From Methyloceanibacter sp. (lineage in GTDB: Bacteria; Pseudomonadota; Alphaproteobacteria; Rhizobiales; Methyloligellaceae), in assembly GCA_022865725.1 (NCBI GenBank), contig JALHTP010000402.1:1-5798 (forward strand): a DNA stretch of 5,798 nt, given 5' to 3'. Positions 1 to 5,720 of this stretch are shown here, one piece after another. The translations under genes and the position numbers were made by a program. Numbering within the stretch: the stretch's first letter is position 1; each line of letters opens with the position of its first letter. The notes beneath the pieces were generated by a model, which was not told where the DNA came from, did not search any database, and saw only the letters and a list, made by a program, of their open reading frames with translations.

Positions 1-1544
1 GGCCTGAGCAGGAGCGTCGCCGGCAGCTCCTTCATCGAATCCACGAAGACGAGCAGCGCCGCGGCGCCGAGCGCCGGCCTGAGCAGCGGCAGATGCACCT
101 TGAACAGCATCTCGCTGAGCGTTGCGCCGAGCGTCCGCGCCGCGGCGTCGATATTGCGGGAGACCTTGCTCAAGCCTGCCTCCACCGCGCCGAGCGAAGC
201 GGCGAGGAAGCGGATCGTGTAGGCGAGCACGATGGCGAACGCGGTGCCCGACAGCACGAGCCCCGTGGAAACGCCGAACAGGGAGCGCATCAATCCATCG
301 ATGAAATTGTCGAGGCCCGCGAGCGGAATGAGCAGCCCGATGGCGAGCACGGTGCCGGGAACCGCGTAGCTGATGGCGGGGAGCGTACTTGCGGCCTGAA
401 TGAGCTGCGAGCGCGTCTGCCGCCGCGCATAGGCCAGCACCACGGCGAAGCCGACCGCTAAGACCGCCGCCGCCGCCGCAAGCAAAAGACTGTTCAGCGC
501 GGCTTCCCAGAACTCCGGCGCCAACCCGGCCGCCACGTGGACCAGCGCATCGTGCAACAGCACGGAAGCCGGAAGCATGAAGCCGAACAGAACGGGCAGC
601 GCACAGGCTGCCGCCGCGAGCGCGCCGCGCCAACCCGCAAGCGTGTCCTCGCGCAGATCGCGGTATTTGCCGGTCGTGTGGTGGAAGCGGCGCTTGGCCC
701 TGAGCGCCCGCTCCAAAATAAGCAGCGCGAACACGAAGAGCAGCATGACGCAGGCGATCTGCGCCGCGCCGGCAAGGCTGTTGCGGTCGAGCCAGGTGTC
801 GTAGACGGCGACCGTCAACGTCCTCACGCCGAAGAATTCGACCGCGCCGATGTCGTTCAGCGTCTCCATCAGGACAAGCGCCGTGCCCGCGGCGAGCGCC
901 GGCCGCGCCAGCGGCAGGGCCACCTGCCAGAAGGTCTCCGATGCGTTCCGCCCAAGCGTGCGGCTCACTTCCAGCACGCAGACCGACTGCGCGACGAAGC
1001 TCGCCCGCGCGGTGATGTAGACATAAGGATAGAGTACCGCGCTCATCACCAAGATCGCGCCGGGGAGGCTGCGGATGTCCGGGAACCAATAGCTGCGCGC
1101 GTCGCGCCAGCCGAACAGATCGCGCAAAGCGGTCTGCACGATCCCGGAATAGTCGAGCAGTTCGAGATAGGAATAGGCGATGATGTAGGTCGGGATCGCG
1201 AGCGGTAAAAGCAGCAGCCACTGGAAATAGCGGCGTCCCGGAAAGCGGTACATGGTGACGAGCCAGGCGGTGCCGGTGCCGATCAGAAGGCTCAAGGCGC
1301 CGACGCTCGCCATCAGCAGAAGCGTACGGCGGAGCGCGCCCGGAAGCACATTGGCGATGAGATGCGGCCAGGTATCGCCGCTCGATTGCAGCGCGATCGC
1401 CGCGATGGCGAGGAGCGGCAGGAGCGCGATCAGCGAGATGAAGAACGCCGCGGCCGACCAGCCGAGATTGCCGCTTTCCTTGAGGCGCGCGAGCTTCCGG
1501 CGGAATGGAATGCGTGGCCTAGGCCCGCGCGGAGCCTTTGCCAC
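1..1544 (-). CDS. fbpB: Ferric iron ABC transporter permease (FbpB/AfuB type), 3' end cut off by window edge
   Basis: This is the inner-membrane permease of a ferric-iron ABC importer; it receives Fe3+ from the periplasmic binding protein and couples to a cytoplasmic ATPase. An uninterrupted frame runs from a GTG at 1544 to base 1 (514 codons plus two bases, no stop). About ten or more hydrophobic segments are visible, for example near residues 31-52, 73-97, 105-128, 263-278, 352-372 and 426-445. Two BPD_transp_1 modules are fused in one chain, shown by two EAA-type loops: residues 191-216 (core RTLGRNASETF, then LPLARPAL) and 466-491 (core RTLGATLSEML, then LPLLRPAL). The end, DSMKELPATLLLRP, matches the C-terminal signature of FbpB proteins, so only a short tail is missing. 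No ATG lies between the upstream in-frame stop and the GTG, which is 4 bases after the preceding stop and has no clear Shine-Dalgarno, so it is probably translated by coupling. Confidence 0.9.
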   Translation of the reverse strand, partial: MAKAPRGPRPRIPFRRKLARLKESGNLGWSAAAFFISLIALLPLLAIAAIALQSSGDTWPHLIANVLPGALRRTLLLMASVGALSLLIGTGTAWLVTMYRFPGRRYFQWLLLLPLAIPTYIIAYSYLELLDYSGIVQTALRDLFGWRDARSYWFPDIRSLPGAILVMSAVLYPYVYITARASFVAQSVCVLEVSRTLGRNASETFWQVALPLARPALAAGTALVLMETLNDIGAVEFFGVRTLTVAVYDTWLDRNSLAGAAQIACVMLLFVFALLILERALRAKRRFHHTTGKYRDLREDTLAGWRGALAAAACALPVLFGFMLPASVLLHDALVHVAAGLAPEFWEAALNSLLLAAAAAVLAVGFAVVLAYARRQTRSQLIQAASTLPAISYAVPGTVLAIGLLIPLAGLDNFIDGLMRSLFGVSTGLVLSGTAFAIVLAYTIRFLAASLGAVEAGLSKVSRNIDAAARTLGATLSEMLFKVHLPLLRPALGAAALLVFVDSMKELPATLLLR

Positions 1545-1548
1545 GCCG

Positions 1549-2085
1549 TTAGCGGCGGTCAGTGAGGCCGTCCCCGCCGCCCCTTCGCCTGTCGACCATC
1601 AGGGATGCGACCGCCTCCTGGGACAGGCGCTGATTGGCCTCTTGGAGGACGTCGGCGAAGGCGTTGGCGGCGTCGATCACCGGCTCGACCAGGTCCGAGC
1701 CCGTGAGCGCCAGCGCGCAGGCCCGCATCGCCGGGCAGCGGTGATGCTGCGAGGCCGCGATCAGCGAGATGGCCATGCACTCGTCGGCGCAGAAGCCCGA
1801 GCAGCCGAACGGGTAATATTCGATCTTGCGCGAGGCCGAGGCGCGCACCGCCCTGACCCAGCAGGCAAGCTCGGTCACGGCGCGCTTGGCCCGCTCGGTG
1901 CCGAGCAGCCTCGCATATTCGTTCCAACCGTTTTCCCAGCAGGCGATGTCGCCCGTGTCGTAGCCCGCGAGCCAGCACCGGAAACCGACGCCGACCAGCC
2001 ACTCCGCCCCGCTCCTTGGCGGAGCATAATGCAGCTGCGAAGCCTTGCCGCAGACCTGTTTATCGAACTTCTTGTAGAAGCTCAT
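1549..2085 (-). CDS. Uncharacterised cysteine-rich protein encoded inside the iron-transport operon
   Basis: This 178-residue protein is not one I recognise. No signal peptide or membrane segment is evident, so it is probably cytoplasmic. It has nine cysteines: C12, C37, C49, C75, C95, C99, C103, C117 and C123. The densest cluster is CSGFCADEC (C-x3-C-x3-C), followed by HHRCPAMRAC at 114-123. The spacing of four would put the thiols on one face of a helix, next to a His pair, which suggests metal or Fe-S binding; this is inference. It is also rich in Trp (W29, W38, W50, W54, W76). The tail after about 165 is basic and Gly-rich. I chose the ATG at 2085 because a GAGGGGG ribosome binding site lies just upstream, overlapping the fbpA stop. 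The same frame is open further upstream (to 2217), but that extension lies inside fbpA and is Arg/Ser-rich shadow sequence. It sits 10 bases after fbpA and 4 before fbpB. Confidence 0.8.
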   Translation of the reverse strand: MSFYKKFDKQVCGKASQLHYAPPRSGAEWLVGVGFRCWLAGYDTGDIACWENGWNEYARLLGTERAKRAVTELACWVRAVRASASRKIEYYPFGCSGFCADECMAISLIAASQHHRCPAMRACALALTGSDLVEPVIDAANAFADVLQEANQRLSQEAVASLMVDRRRGGGDGLTDRR

Positions 2086-2095
2086 CGTCGCCCCC

Positions 2096-3142
2096 TCATG
2101 AGCTTGGACCTTCGTCGAAGCCGACCTTGTCGACCAGTTCGCTCGCCTTCTTGCGCAAGGCAGCGATCTCGTTGAGCGAGATCGGGTCCGGCTTGAAGTC
2201 GCCCCAGGACTTGACAAGCGGAGACCAGGGCACGCCCTCCTTCACCGGATATTCGTTGTTCACGTCCGCATACATCTCCTGGCCTTTATCCGACGCCAGG
2301 AATTCGAGCAGCTTGACCGCGTTGTCCTTATGCGGGGCGTATTTCGCCACCACCGCGCCGGAGATGTTCACATGCGTGCCGCGGTCGCCCGTGTTCGGAA
2401 ACAGGATGTTGACGGAGTTCGCCCATTCCTTCTGCTCGGGGTTCTTATCATTCTGGAGCATGGCGCCCATGTAATAGGTGTTGCCGATGGCGATGTCGCA
2501 TTCGCCGGCATAGACGCCCTTGACCTGGAGCCGGTCGTCGCCGGCGGGCTTGCGCGCAAGATTGGCTTTCACGCCTTTGAGCCAAGTCTCGGTCCACTCC
2601 TCGCCATGTGCCGCGAGCATCGAGGCGATCAGCGCGACGTTATAGACATGCTGGCCCGAGCGGATGCAGATCTTGCCCCGCCATTTCGGGTCGGCGAGTT
2701 CCTCATAACTGATGCTGTCCTGCTTCACCCGCTCCTTCGAGGCGTAGACCACGCGCGCGCGCCGGGTGAGCCCGAACCACTCTCCGTCTTCCGCGCGATA
2801 GCCGGCTGGGATCTCGGCCTCGAGCATCGCCGATTTGATGGGCTGCGCGATGCCGGCGCCCGTCGCCTGCGTGAGATTGCCGACATCGACGGTGAGCAGC
2901 AAATCGGCCGGGCTGTTGCGTCCTTCGGCCTGAATGCGCTCGATCAGGCCCTTCTCGGCGAAGATCACATTGACCTTGATGCCGGTTTCGTCGGTGAACT
3001 CCTTGAGCAGGGGATTGATCAGATAAGGCTGGCGGTAGGAATAGATATTGACCTCGCCGGGCTCTGCGGCCCGAGCGTGGGGTACGGCGAAGAGAAGGGT
3101 AAGAAGCGCCAGCGCTGAAGCGCGCGCGAAGCTAAATCGCAT
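2096..3142 (-). CDS. fbpA: Periplasmic ferric iron-binding protein of ABC transporter (FbpA/FutA type)
   Basis: This is the periplasmic solute-binding protein that captures Fe3+ and hands it to the FbpB permease. The 348-residue length is normal for the family. The N-terminus is a classical Sec signal peptide: basic start MRFSFAR, hydrophobic core at about 8-20, and a likely AxA cleavage after ARA at 24-26. The mature protein opens with VNIYSYRQPYL, the usual first strand of FbpA/FutA proteins. NTYYMGAML at 221-229 holds the adjacent tyrosines Y223/Y224, equivalent to the Tyr pair that binds iron in Haemophilus FbpA. Y36 and Y167 (GQHVYN) are further ligand candidates by analogy with the Tyr-rich FutA group. 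The C-terminal half has the usual family segments KLLEFLASDKGQEMYADVNNEYPV. The start at 3142 is set by GGAGG at 3147-3151, four bases upstream. It is first in the operon; the ICE-like element and promoter region lie upstream. Confidence 0.93.
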   Translation of the reverse strand: MRFSFARASALALLTLLFAVPHARAAEPGEVNIYSYRQPYLINPLLKEFTDETGIKVNVIFAEKGLIERIQAEGRNSPADLLLTVDVGNLTQATGAGIAQPIKSAMLEAEIPAGYRAEDGEWFGLTRRARVVYASKERVKQDSISYEELADPKWRGKICIRSGQHVYNVALIASMLAAHGEEWTETWLKGVKANLARKPAGDDRLQVKGVYAGECDIAIGNTYYMGAMLQNDKNPEQKEWANSVNILFPNTGDRGTHVNISGAVVAKYAPHKDNAVKLLEFLASDKGQEMYADVNNEYPVKEGVPWSPLVKSWGDFKPDPISLNEIAALRKKASELVDKVGFDEGPSS

Positions 3143-3146
3143 CGAT

Positions 3147-3151
3147 CCTCC
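3147..3151 (-). promoter_or_regulatory. fbpA ribosome binding site
   Basis: The minus strand reads GGAGG followed by four bases and the ATG at 3142. This is the strongest Shine-Dalgarno in the operon and fixes the fbpA start. Confidence 0.75.
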
Positions 3152-3156
3152 AATGG

Positions 3157-3175
3157 CCGGGGTTCAAGGCCCCGG
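3157..3175 (-). promoter_or_regulatory. GC hairpin in fbpA leader, just upstream of the ribosome binding site
   Basis: A perfect 6-bp inverted repeat, CCGGGG and CCCCGG, encloses a 7-base loop. In the fbpA transcript it ends five bases before the GGAGG ribosome binding site. It could stabilise the leader or affect translation. There is no T-run, so it is not a terminator. The function is inferred only. Confidence 0.4.
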
Positions 3176-3230
3176 TATCGGACCCAAAGACTTGCCCCCC
3201 AAGCCGCGCGCCAAGGGAGCGCATTCCTCG

Positions 3231-3258
3231 CTTAGAGCTTGCGCTTGGGCAAAGTCAA
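3231..3258 (-). promoter_or_regulatory. Candidate sigma-70 promoter for the fbpA operon
   Basis: On the minus strand, TTGACT (3258-3253) is followed after 16 bases by TCTAAG (3236-3231), a 5/6 match to the -35 and 4/6 to the -10 consensus. This would leave a leader of roughly 80 bases and place the ICE-like dyad upstream of the -35, a position suited to activation. A competing candidate, TTGCAC-N18-TCTAAA, overlaps the dyad and would suit repression. The sequence does not decide between them. Confidence 0.3.
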
Positions 3259-3282
3259 CAAGAATATCGTAATCAAACCAAC

Positions 3283-3299
3283 TTTAGAAGTCTTCTAAG
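3283..3299. promoter_or_regulatory. ICE-like iron control element (predicted Irr binding site)
   Basis: The plus strand reads TTTAGAA-GTC-TTCTAAG. This fits the alphaproteobacterial iron control element TTTAGAAnnnTTCTAAA at 13 of 14 defined positions. The core TTAGAAG-T-CTTCTAA is a perfect dyad. ICE sites bind Irr, the haem-responsive Fur-family regulator of Rhizobiales and relatives. Its location about 140 bases upstream of an iron-binding protein gene, in an AT-rich stretch, is what this family of sites predicts. The motif match is seen directly; Irr binding is inferred. Confidence 0.82.
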
Positions 3300-3301
3300 C
3301 T

Positions 3302-3440
3302 TCAGCGTGCAAGTATTGTCTGCATAAGTATAAGATTAAGTGCGACGATAATAAGATATCCTGAAAGGAAAGCCTGCAACAGTGCTATGCGCAGGCGCGC
3401 ACAACAGATCGCCACCGCCGGCGGCCAAACGTCACCGCGC
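3302..3440. other. AT-rich intergenic stretch between kinase gene and iron operon
   Basis: Together with 3143-3301 this makes a gap of about 300 bases without a convincing gene. The part from about 3300 to 3370 is clearly more AT-rich than the flanking genes, as expected of a control region. I see no clear intrinsic terminator after the kinase stop: the GC-rich inverted repeat near 3415-3425 has neither a loop nor a T-run. A 62-codon open frame here has no ribosome binding site and was rejected. Confidence 0.5.
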
Positions 3441-4712
3441 TCATCCGCCCCAGCCTGACGTGAACAGCCGATCAGCTGGGAAGATCGCATCCGCCGAAGT
3501 TCCGACCCCGGGCTCGCTGGTCAAAACGAGCCGCGCGCGGTTGGCGTCGACGAGCGCCTTGGTGACGGGAAGGCCTAATCCCGTTCCCGTCTGCTTGCGC
3601 GGGGCGGTGTCGAGCTGATGGAAGGGCTGCATGGCAAAGGCGATCTCGTCCTTGGTCATGCCGACACCGTTGTCGCGCACGCGCAAGCGAAGCTCGCCGT
3701 CGATCATGCTGCCCGACACGATCACCTGACCGCCTTCCTTGGTGAACTTGATGGCGTTGGTGAGGAGGTTGAGGAGGATCTGCTTCAGCCGTGTTGGATC
3801 GGCCACGACCGCCGGCAGGTCCTGCGCGAGCGAGGTCCTGAGCACGATGCGCGCGCGCTTGGCGAGCGGTTGCAGGCTGCCGGCGCAATCCTCGACCAGC
3901 TCGGGCACGTCGACTGCGGTGAAATTCAACTCGAATTTGCCGGCCTCGATCTTCGAGATGTCGAGAAGATCGTTGAGCAGCGAAAGCGCATAGAGGCCGC
4001 TATGGTGGATGTCCTCGATATAGCCCTTGTAGCGCGCGCTGCCGATGGGGCCGAACCGCTCCTGCAACATCAGCTCGGTGAAGCCGATGATCGAATTGAG
4101 CGGGGTGCGCACCTCGTGGCTGACCTTGGCGAGGAAATCGACCCGCCCCGCCGCCGCGCCGGCCTCCGGCCCCGGCGCCACCTCTGGCTTGGCGGCCGCA
4201 TCCGCCGATGCGGAGGCAACTTCCGTCTCTTCATCGAGGCTCGCCTGGTCGATCAGCCGCAACAGCTTGACGTCCCCCTCGGCCTCGAGTGGGGTCAGCG
4301 CGAAGGCGACCTTCAATTTCCGGCGCGAGCGGGTGAGCGCCTCGATCGGCGCGCACCGCTCGGCGCCATCGTGTTGGATGGTCGAAGCGCCGCCTGGAAG
4401 GATCGCCTCCAATCCTCCCGCTTCCATCAGCTCCGACGCCGAGCGATAACCGAAGGCATAGGCGAAAGCGCTATTGACGTGGATCAGCCCGCCGCCTGCG
4501 AGGATGCCGATCGCAGTCGGCATCGCCTCGAGCAGGATGTTCAGGCTCTGCGGGGTAAGGGCAAACGCCTCGACTTCGGCTTCCGGCTCGGGAGGCGTTA
4601 CCGAACCCGGTCCGGGAAGCACGCGGCCTTCGAGCGCGCGCGCGATATGCTCGAGGGCCTCGCGGTCCCCTGCCAGCTGTTCGATGCGCCTTTGTGATAT
4701 GAGGTCGGCCAT
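3441..4712 (-). CDS. Cytoplasmic PAS-domain sensor histidine kinase (PdhS/DivJ/PleC-like)
   Basis: This is a soluble sensor kinase with no membrane segment. Numbered from the ATG at 4712 (423 residues), it has a PAS-like domain at about 55-160 (LLEAMPTAIGILAGGGLIHV, then FGYRSASEL), an Ala/Pro/Glu-rich linker at about 165-190, and a HisKA domain with H-box VSHEVRTPLNSIIGF (phospho-acceptor H199). The catalytic domain has the N-box LLNLLTNAIKF, G1 box DNGVGM, F-box residue in AMQPFHQL and G2 box GTGLGLP, so it looks active. The stretch ERFGPIG..RY..YI.DI..SG, ending in DLLDISKIEAGK, resembles alphaproteobacterial PdhS/PleC/DivJ kinases that act on DivK; the partner is inferred. The same frame opens at an ATG at 4805 (454 residues). 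I prefer 4712 because the extra 31 residues are low-complexity Ala/Pro/Ser, a GC hairpin lies within them, and TTGGGGG precedes the 4712 ATG. No response regulator gene is adjacent. Confidence 0.88.
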   Translation of the reverse strand: MADLISQRRIEQLAGDREALEHIARALEGRVLPGPGSVTPPEPEAEVEAFALTPQSLNILLEAMPTAIGILAGGGLIHVNSAFAYAFGYRSASELMEAGGLEAILPGGASTIQHDGAERCAPIEALTRSRRKLKVAFALTPLEAEGDVKLLRLIDQASLDEETEVASASADAAAKPEVAPGPEAGAAAGRVDFLAKVSHEVRTPLNSIIGFTELMLQERFGPIGSARYKGYIEDIHHSGLYALSLLNDLLDISKIEAGKFELNFTAVDVPELVEDCAGSLQPLAKRARIVLRTSLAQDLPAVVADPTRLKQILLNLLTNAIKFTKEGGQVIVSGSMIDGELRLRVRDNGVGMTKDEIAFAMQPFHQLDTAPRKQTGTGLGLPVTKALVDANRARLVLTSEPGVGTSADAIFPADRLFTSGWGG

Positions 4713-4758
4713 GGCGGCCCCCAATAAACAACACGAGAAAGCTCGTTCGGGCGCCTTA

Positions 4759-4781
4759 GCTGGGGCCACGGACGCCCCAGC
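4759..4781 (-). promoter_or_regulatory. Perfect GC-rich hairpin at 5' end of kinase gene
   Basis: GCTGGGGC at 4759-4766 pairs with GCCCCAGC at 4774-4781 around a 7-base loop. If the kinase starts at 4712, this is a leader hairpin about 45 bases before the start codon. If it starts at 4805, it lies inside the coding region. There is no T-run, so it is not an intrinsic terminator. Its role is unknown. Confidence 0.4.
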
Positions 4782-4892
4782 CTTTGGGGCGCTTGCTCGA
4801 CTCATCCACTAAATTTAGGCGAATTCAGCATTTTGCAAAGGGCGAAACCGGAAACTTCGTCGACACAGCTAAAAAAGTGCTGATGAGGCGAT

Positions 4893-4914
4893 CTGCGATC
4901 TTGCCTGATCGCAG
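4893..4914. promoter_or_regulatory. Perfect dyad flanking the phasin -35 box (candidate operator)
   Basis: CTGCGATC at 4893-4900 and GATCGCAG at 4907-4914 are perfect 8-bp inverted arms. The six bases between them are exactly the predicted -35 hexamer TTGCCT. A dimeric regulator bound here would directly cover RNA polymerase contacts. The dyad is seen directly; the bound protein is unknown. Confidence 0.6.
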
Positions 4915-4929
4915 CGCACCAATTATATT
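4901..4929 (+). promoter_or_regulatory. Phasin gene promoter (sigma-70 type)
   Basis: TTGCCT at 4901-4906 and TATATT at 4924-4929 are separated by an optimal 17 bases, matching 4/6 and 5/6 of the consensus hexamers. Transcription would start near 4936, giving a leader of about 85 bases before the phasin ATG. This is the best-looking promoter in the window. Confidence 0.65.
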
Positions 4930-4938
4930 GCAGTGCAA
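4928..4938. promoter_or_regulatory. TTGCA-g-TGCAA dyad over the phasin transcription start (candidate PhaR operator)
   Basis: An 11-base perfect dyad overlaps the end of the -10 box and the predicted start site. Repressors of the PhaR family, which sense polyhydroxyalkanoate and control phasin genes in alphaproteobacteria, bind TGC/GCA-rich dyads in such places. The dyad and position are seen; assignment to PhaR is inferred from the downstream gene. Confidence 0.5.
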
Positions 4939-4956
4939 CAAAAGATATCGCGGCCA

Positions 4957-4975
4957 CCCATTTCCCGGAAATGGG
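4957..4975 (+). promoter_or_regulatory. Perfect 9-bp dyad in phasin leader
   Basis: CCCATTTCC at 4957-4965 and GGAAATGGG at 4967-4975 are perfect inverted arms around one base. On RNA it could fold as a 7-bp stem with a 5-base loop, ending about 35 bases before the phasin ribosome binding site. It may be a second operator or an mRNA stability element. No T-run follows, so it is not a terminator. Confidence 0.45.
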
Positions 4976-5021
4976 CCAAGTCCGCCTAGCCCAGCGAAAT
5001 GACTCCAAGCAGAGGTGCACC

Positions 5022-5510
5022 ATGAGCGAGACCTATTCCCCCCAAGCCGCCGCCGAGCAGGCGCGCGACAGCTTCCGCAAAGCCGCCAAGGAATTCGAAT
5101 CCTTCAAGCTCGATACGACCGTGCCGGAGAGCGTGCGCGCTCTCGCGGAGAAGACCGTAAACCAGAGCCGCGAGGTCTATGAGCGCGGCAAGGACGCTCT
5201 CGAAGAGTCCATCGACGCGCTCGAGCGGTCCTTCGATGCCGCAGGGCAGGGCGCCACCGCCTTCAATCGCAAGCTCATCGATCTTGCCCAGCGCAATCTC
5301 AATTCCGCCTTCGATCTGGCCAAGAGCCTCGCCGGCGCCAAGACCCTCGGCGAGATCGTCGAGCTGCAATCGGCCTTCATCCGCCATCAGTTCGGCGTGT
5401 TCGCCAATCAGGCGGGCGAGATCAGGGCGTTGTCGAGCAAGATCGCGGCCGATGCCGCCGAGCCGATCAAGAACCAGGTCGCCCGCTCCTTGGAGACGAT
5501 TCGGAAGTAG
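5022..5510 (+). CDS. Phasin family protein (polyhydroxyalkanoate granule-associated)
   Basis: This 162-residue protein fits the size and composition of Phasin_2-type proteins, which coat the surface of intracellular polyhydroxyalkanoate granules. It is almost wholly alpha-helical and amphipathic, has no cysteine, no signal peptide and no membrane segment, and is rich in Ala, Glu, Lys, Arg and Gln. The family-typical stretch runs from about residue 96 to 150: FDLAKSLAGAKTLGEIVELQ, then SAFIRHQFGVFANQAGEIR. The start at 5022 is set by AGAGGT five bases upstream; an in-frame ATG at 4971 would overlap the leader dyad and has no ribosome binding site. The gene is alone in its transcription unit, with its own promoter and a strong terminator. 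No polymer synthase or depolymerase gene is present to confirm the pathway. A role as a general granule or stress-related helical protein is possible. Confidence 0.9.
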   Translation: MSETYSPQAAAEQARDSFRKAAKEFESFKLDTTVPESVRALAEKTVNQSREVYERGKDALEESIDALERSFDAAGQGATAFNRKLIDLAQRNLNSAFDLAKSLAGAKTLGEIVELQSAFIRHQFGVFANQAGEIRALSSKIAADAAEPIKNQVARSLETIRK

Positions 5511-5575
5511 CGGCCGAGCCCCCCGCATCGCCCGCAGAGAGCTTAAAGAGGGCCCGTAAGCGTAGCGTTTGCATG

Positions 5576-5614
5576 AAAGGCTCAGGGTGCGCGCGTGCCC
5601 TGGGCCTTTTTATT
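5576..5614 (+). terminator. Rho-independent terminator of the phasin gene
   Basis: AAAGGCTCAGGG (5576-5587) pairs with CCCTGGGCCTTT (5598-5609) with a single G-U wobble. The 10-base GCGC-rich loop may pair further. The stem runs into TTTTTATT. It begins about 65 bases after the phasin stop. Confidence 0.88.
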
Positions 5615-5664
5615 GGGCCCGGGACCGCCGTCTTGCGCCACGCTAAAAGGGCTCGCCGCCCCGC

Positions 5665-5693
5665 TTGCAACGGGTGCTGGCTCCGCTTAGGTT
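5665..5693 (+). promoter_or_regulatory. Candidate promoter for tRNA-His
   Basis: TTGCAA at 5665-5670 and TAGGTT at 5688-5693 are 17 bases apart and would start transcription about 20 bases before the tRNA. The -10 match is poor (3/6), so the call rests mainly on position between a terminator and a tRNA gene. Confidence 0.3.
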
Positions 5694-5720
5694 CGCCCCC
5701 GAATGCTTTTCGCGAATGAT

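Noticed and set aside
537..1208. Plus-strand 223-codon open frame opposite the permease
   Set aside because: It is very rich in Arg, Gln, Glu and His with no recognisable domain, and lies opposite a continuous FbpB frame with two EAA loops.
1252..2175. Plus-strand 307-codon open frame crossing the permease and the cysteine-rich gene
   Set aside because: It spans the junction of two minus-strand genes, has no ribosome binding site and an Arg/Ala/Pro-rich translation typical of antisense shadow.
2330..3118. Plus-strand 262-codon open frame opposite fbpA
   Set aside because: The minus-strand frame has a signal peptide, ribosome binding site and FbpA motifs; the plus-strand frame has none of these.
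3405..3430. GC-rich inverted repeat after the kinase stop as a terminator
   Set aside because: The repeat is a continuous palindrome without a loop and is not followed by a T-run on the minus strand.
3302..3490. Minus-strand 62-codon frame with a hydrophobic C-terminus, a possible small membrane protein
   Set aside because: It starts inside the end of the kinase gene without a ribosome binding site, and its hydrophobic part comes from the AT-rich intergenic DNA with codons unlike the neighbours. Conservation in relatives would reopen the case.
3618..4697. Plus-strand 359-codon open frame opposite the kinase gene
   Set aside because: It is the antisense shadow of a gene with clear HisKA/HATPase motifs; its translation is Arg/Gly/Leu/Asp-rich and matches no domain I recognise. 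GC-rich codon bias keeps the opposite strand open.
4802..5023. Minus-strand 73-codon frame in the kinase-phasin intergenic region
   Set aside because: It covers the phasin promoter and dyads, has no ribosome binding site and looks like chance.
4986..5528. Minus-strand 180-codon frame opposite the phasin
   Set aside because: It is the antisense of a clear phasin gene that has its own promoter, ribosome binding site and terminator.
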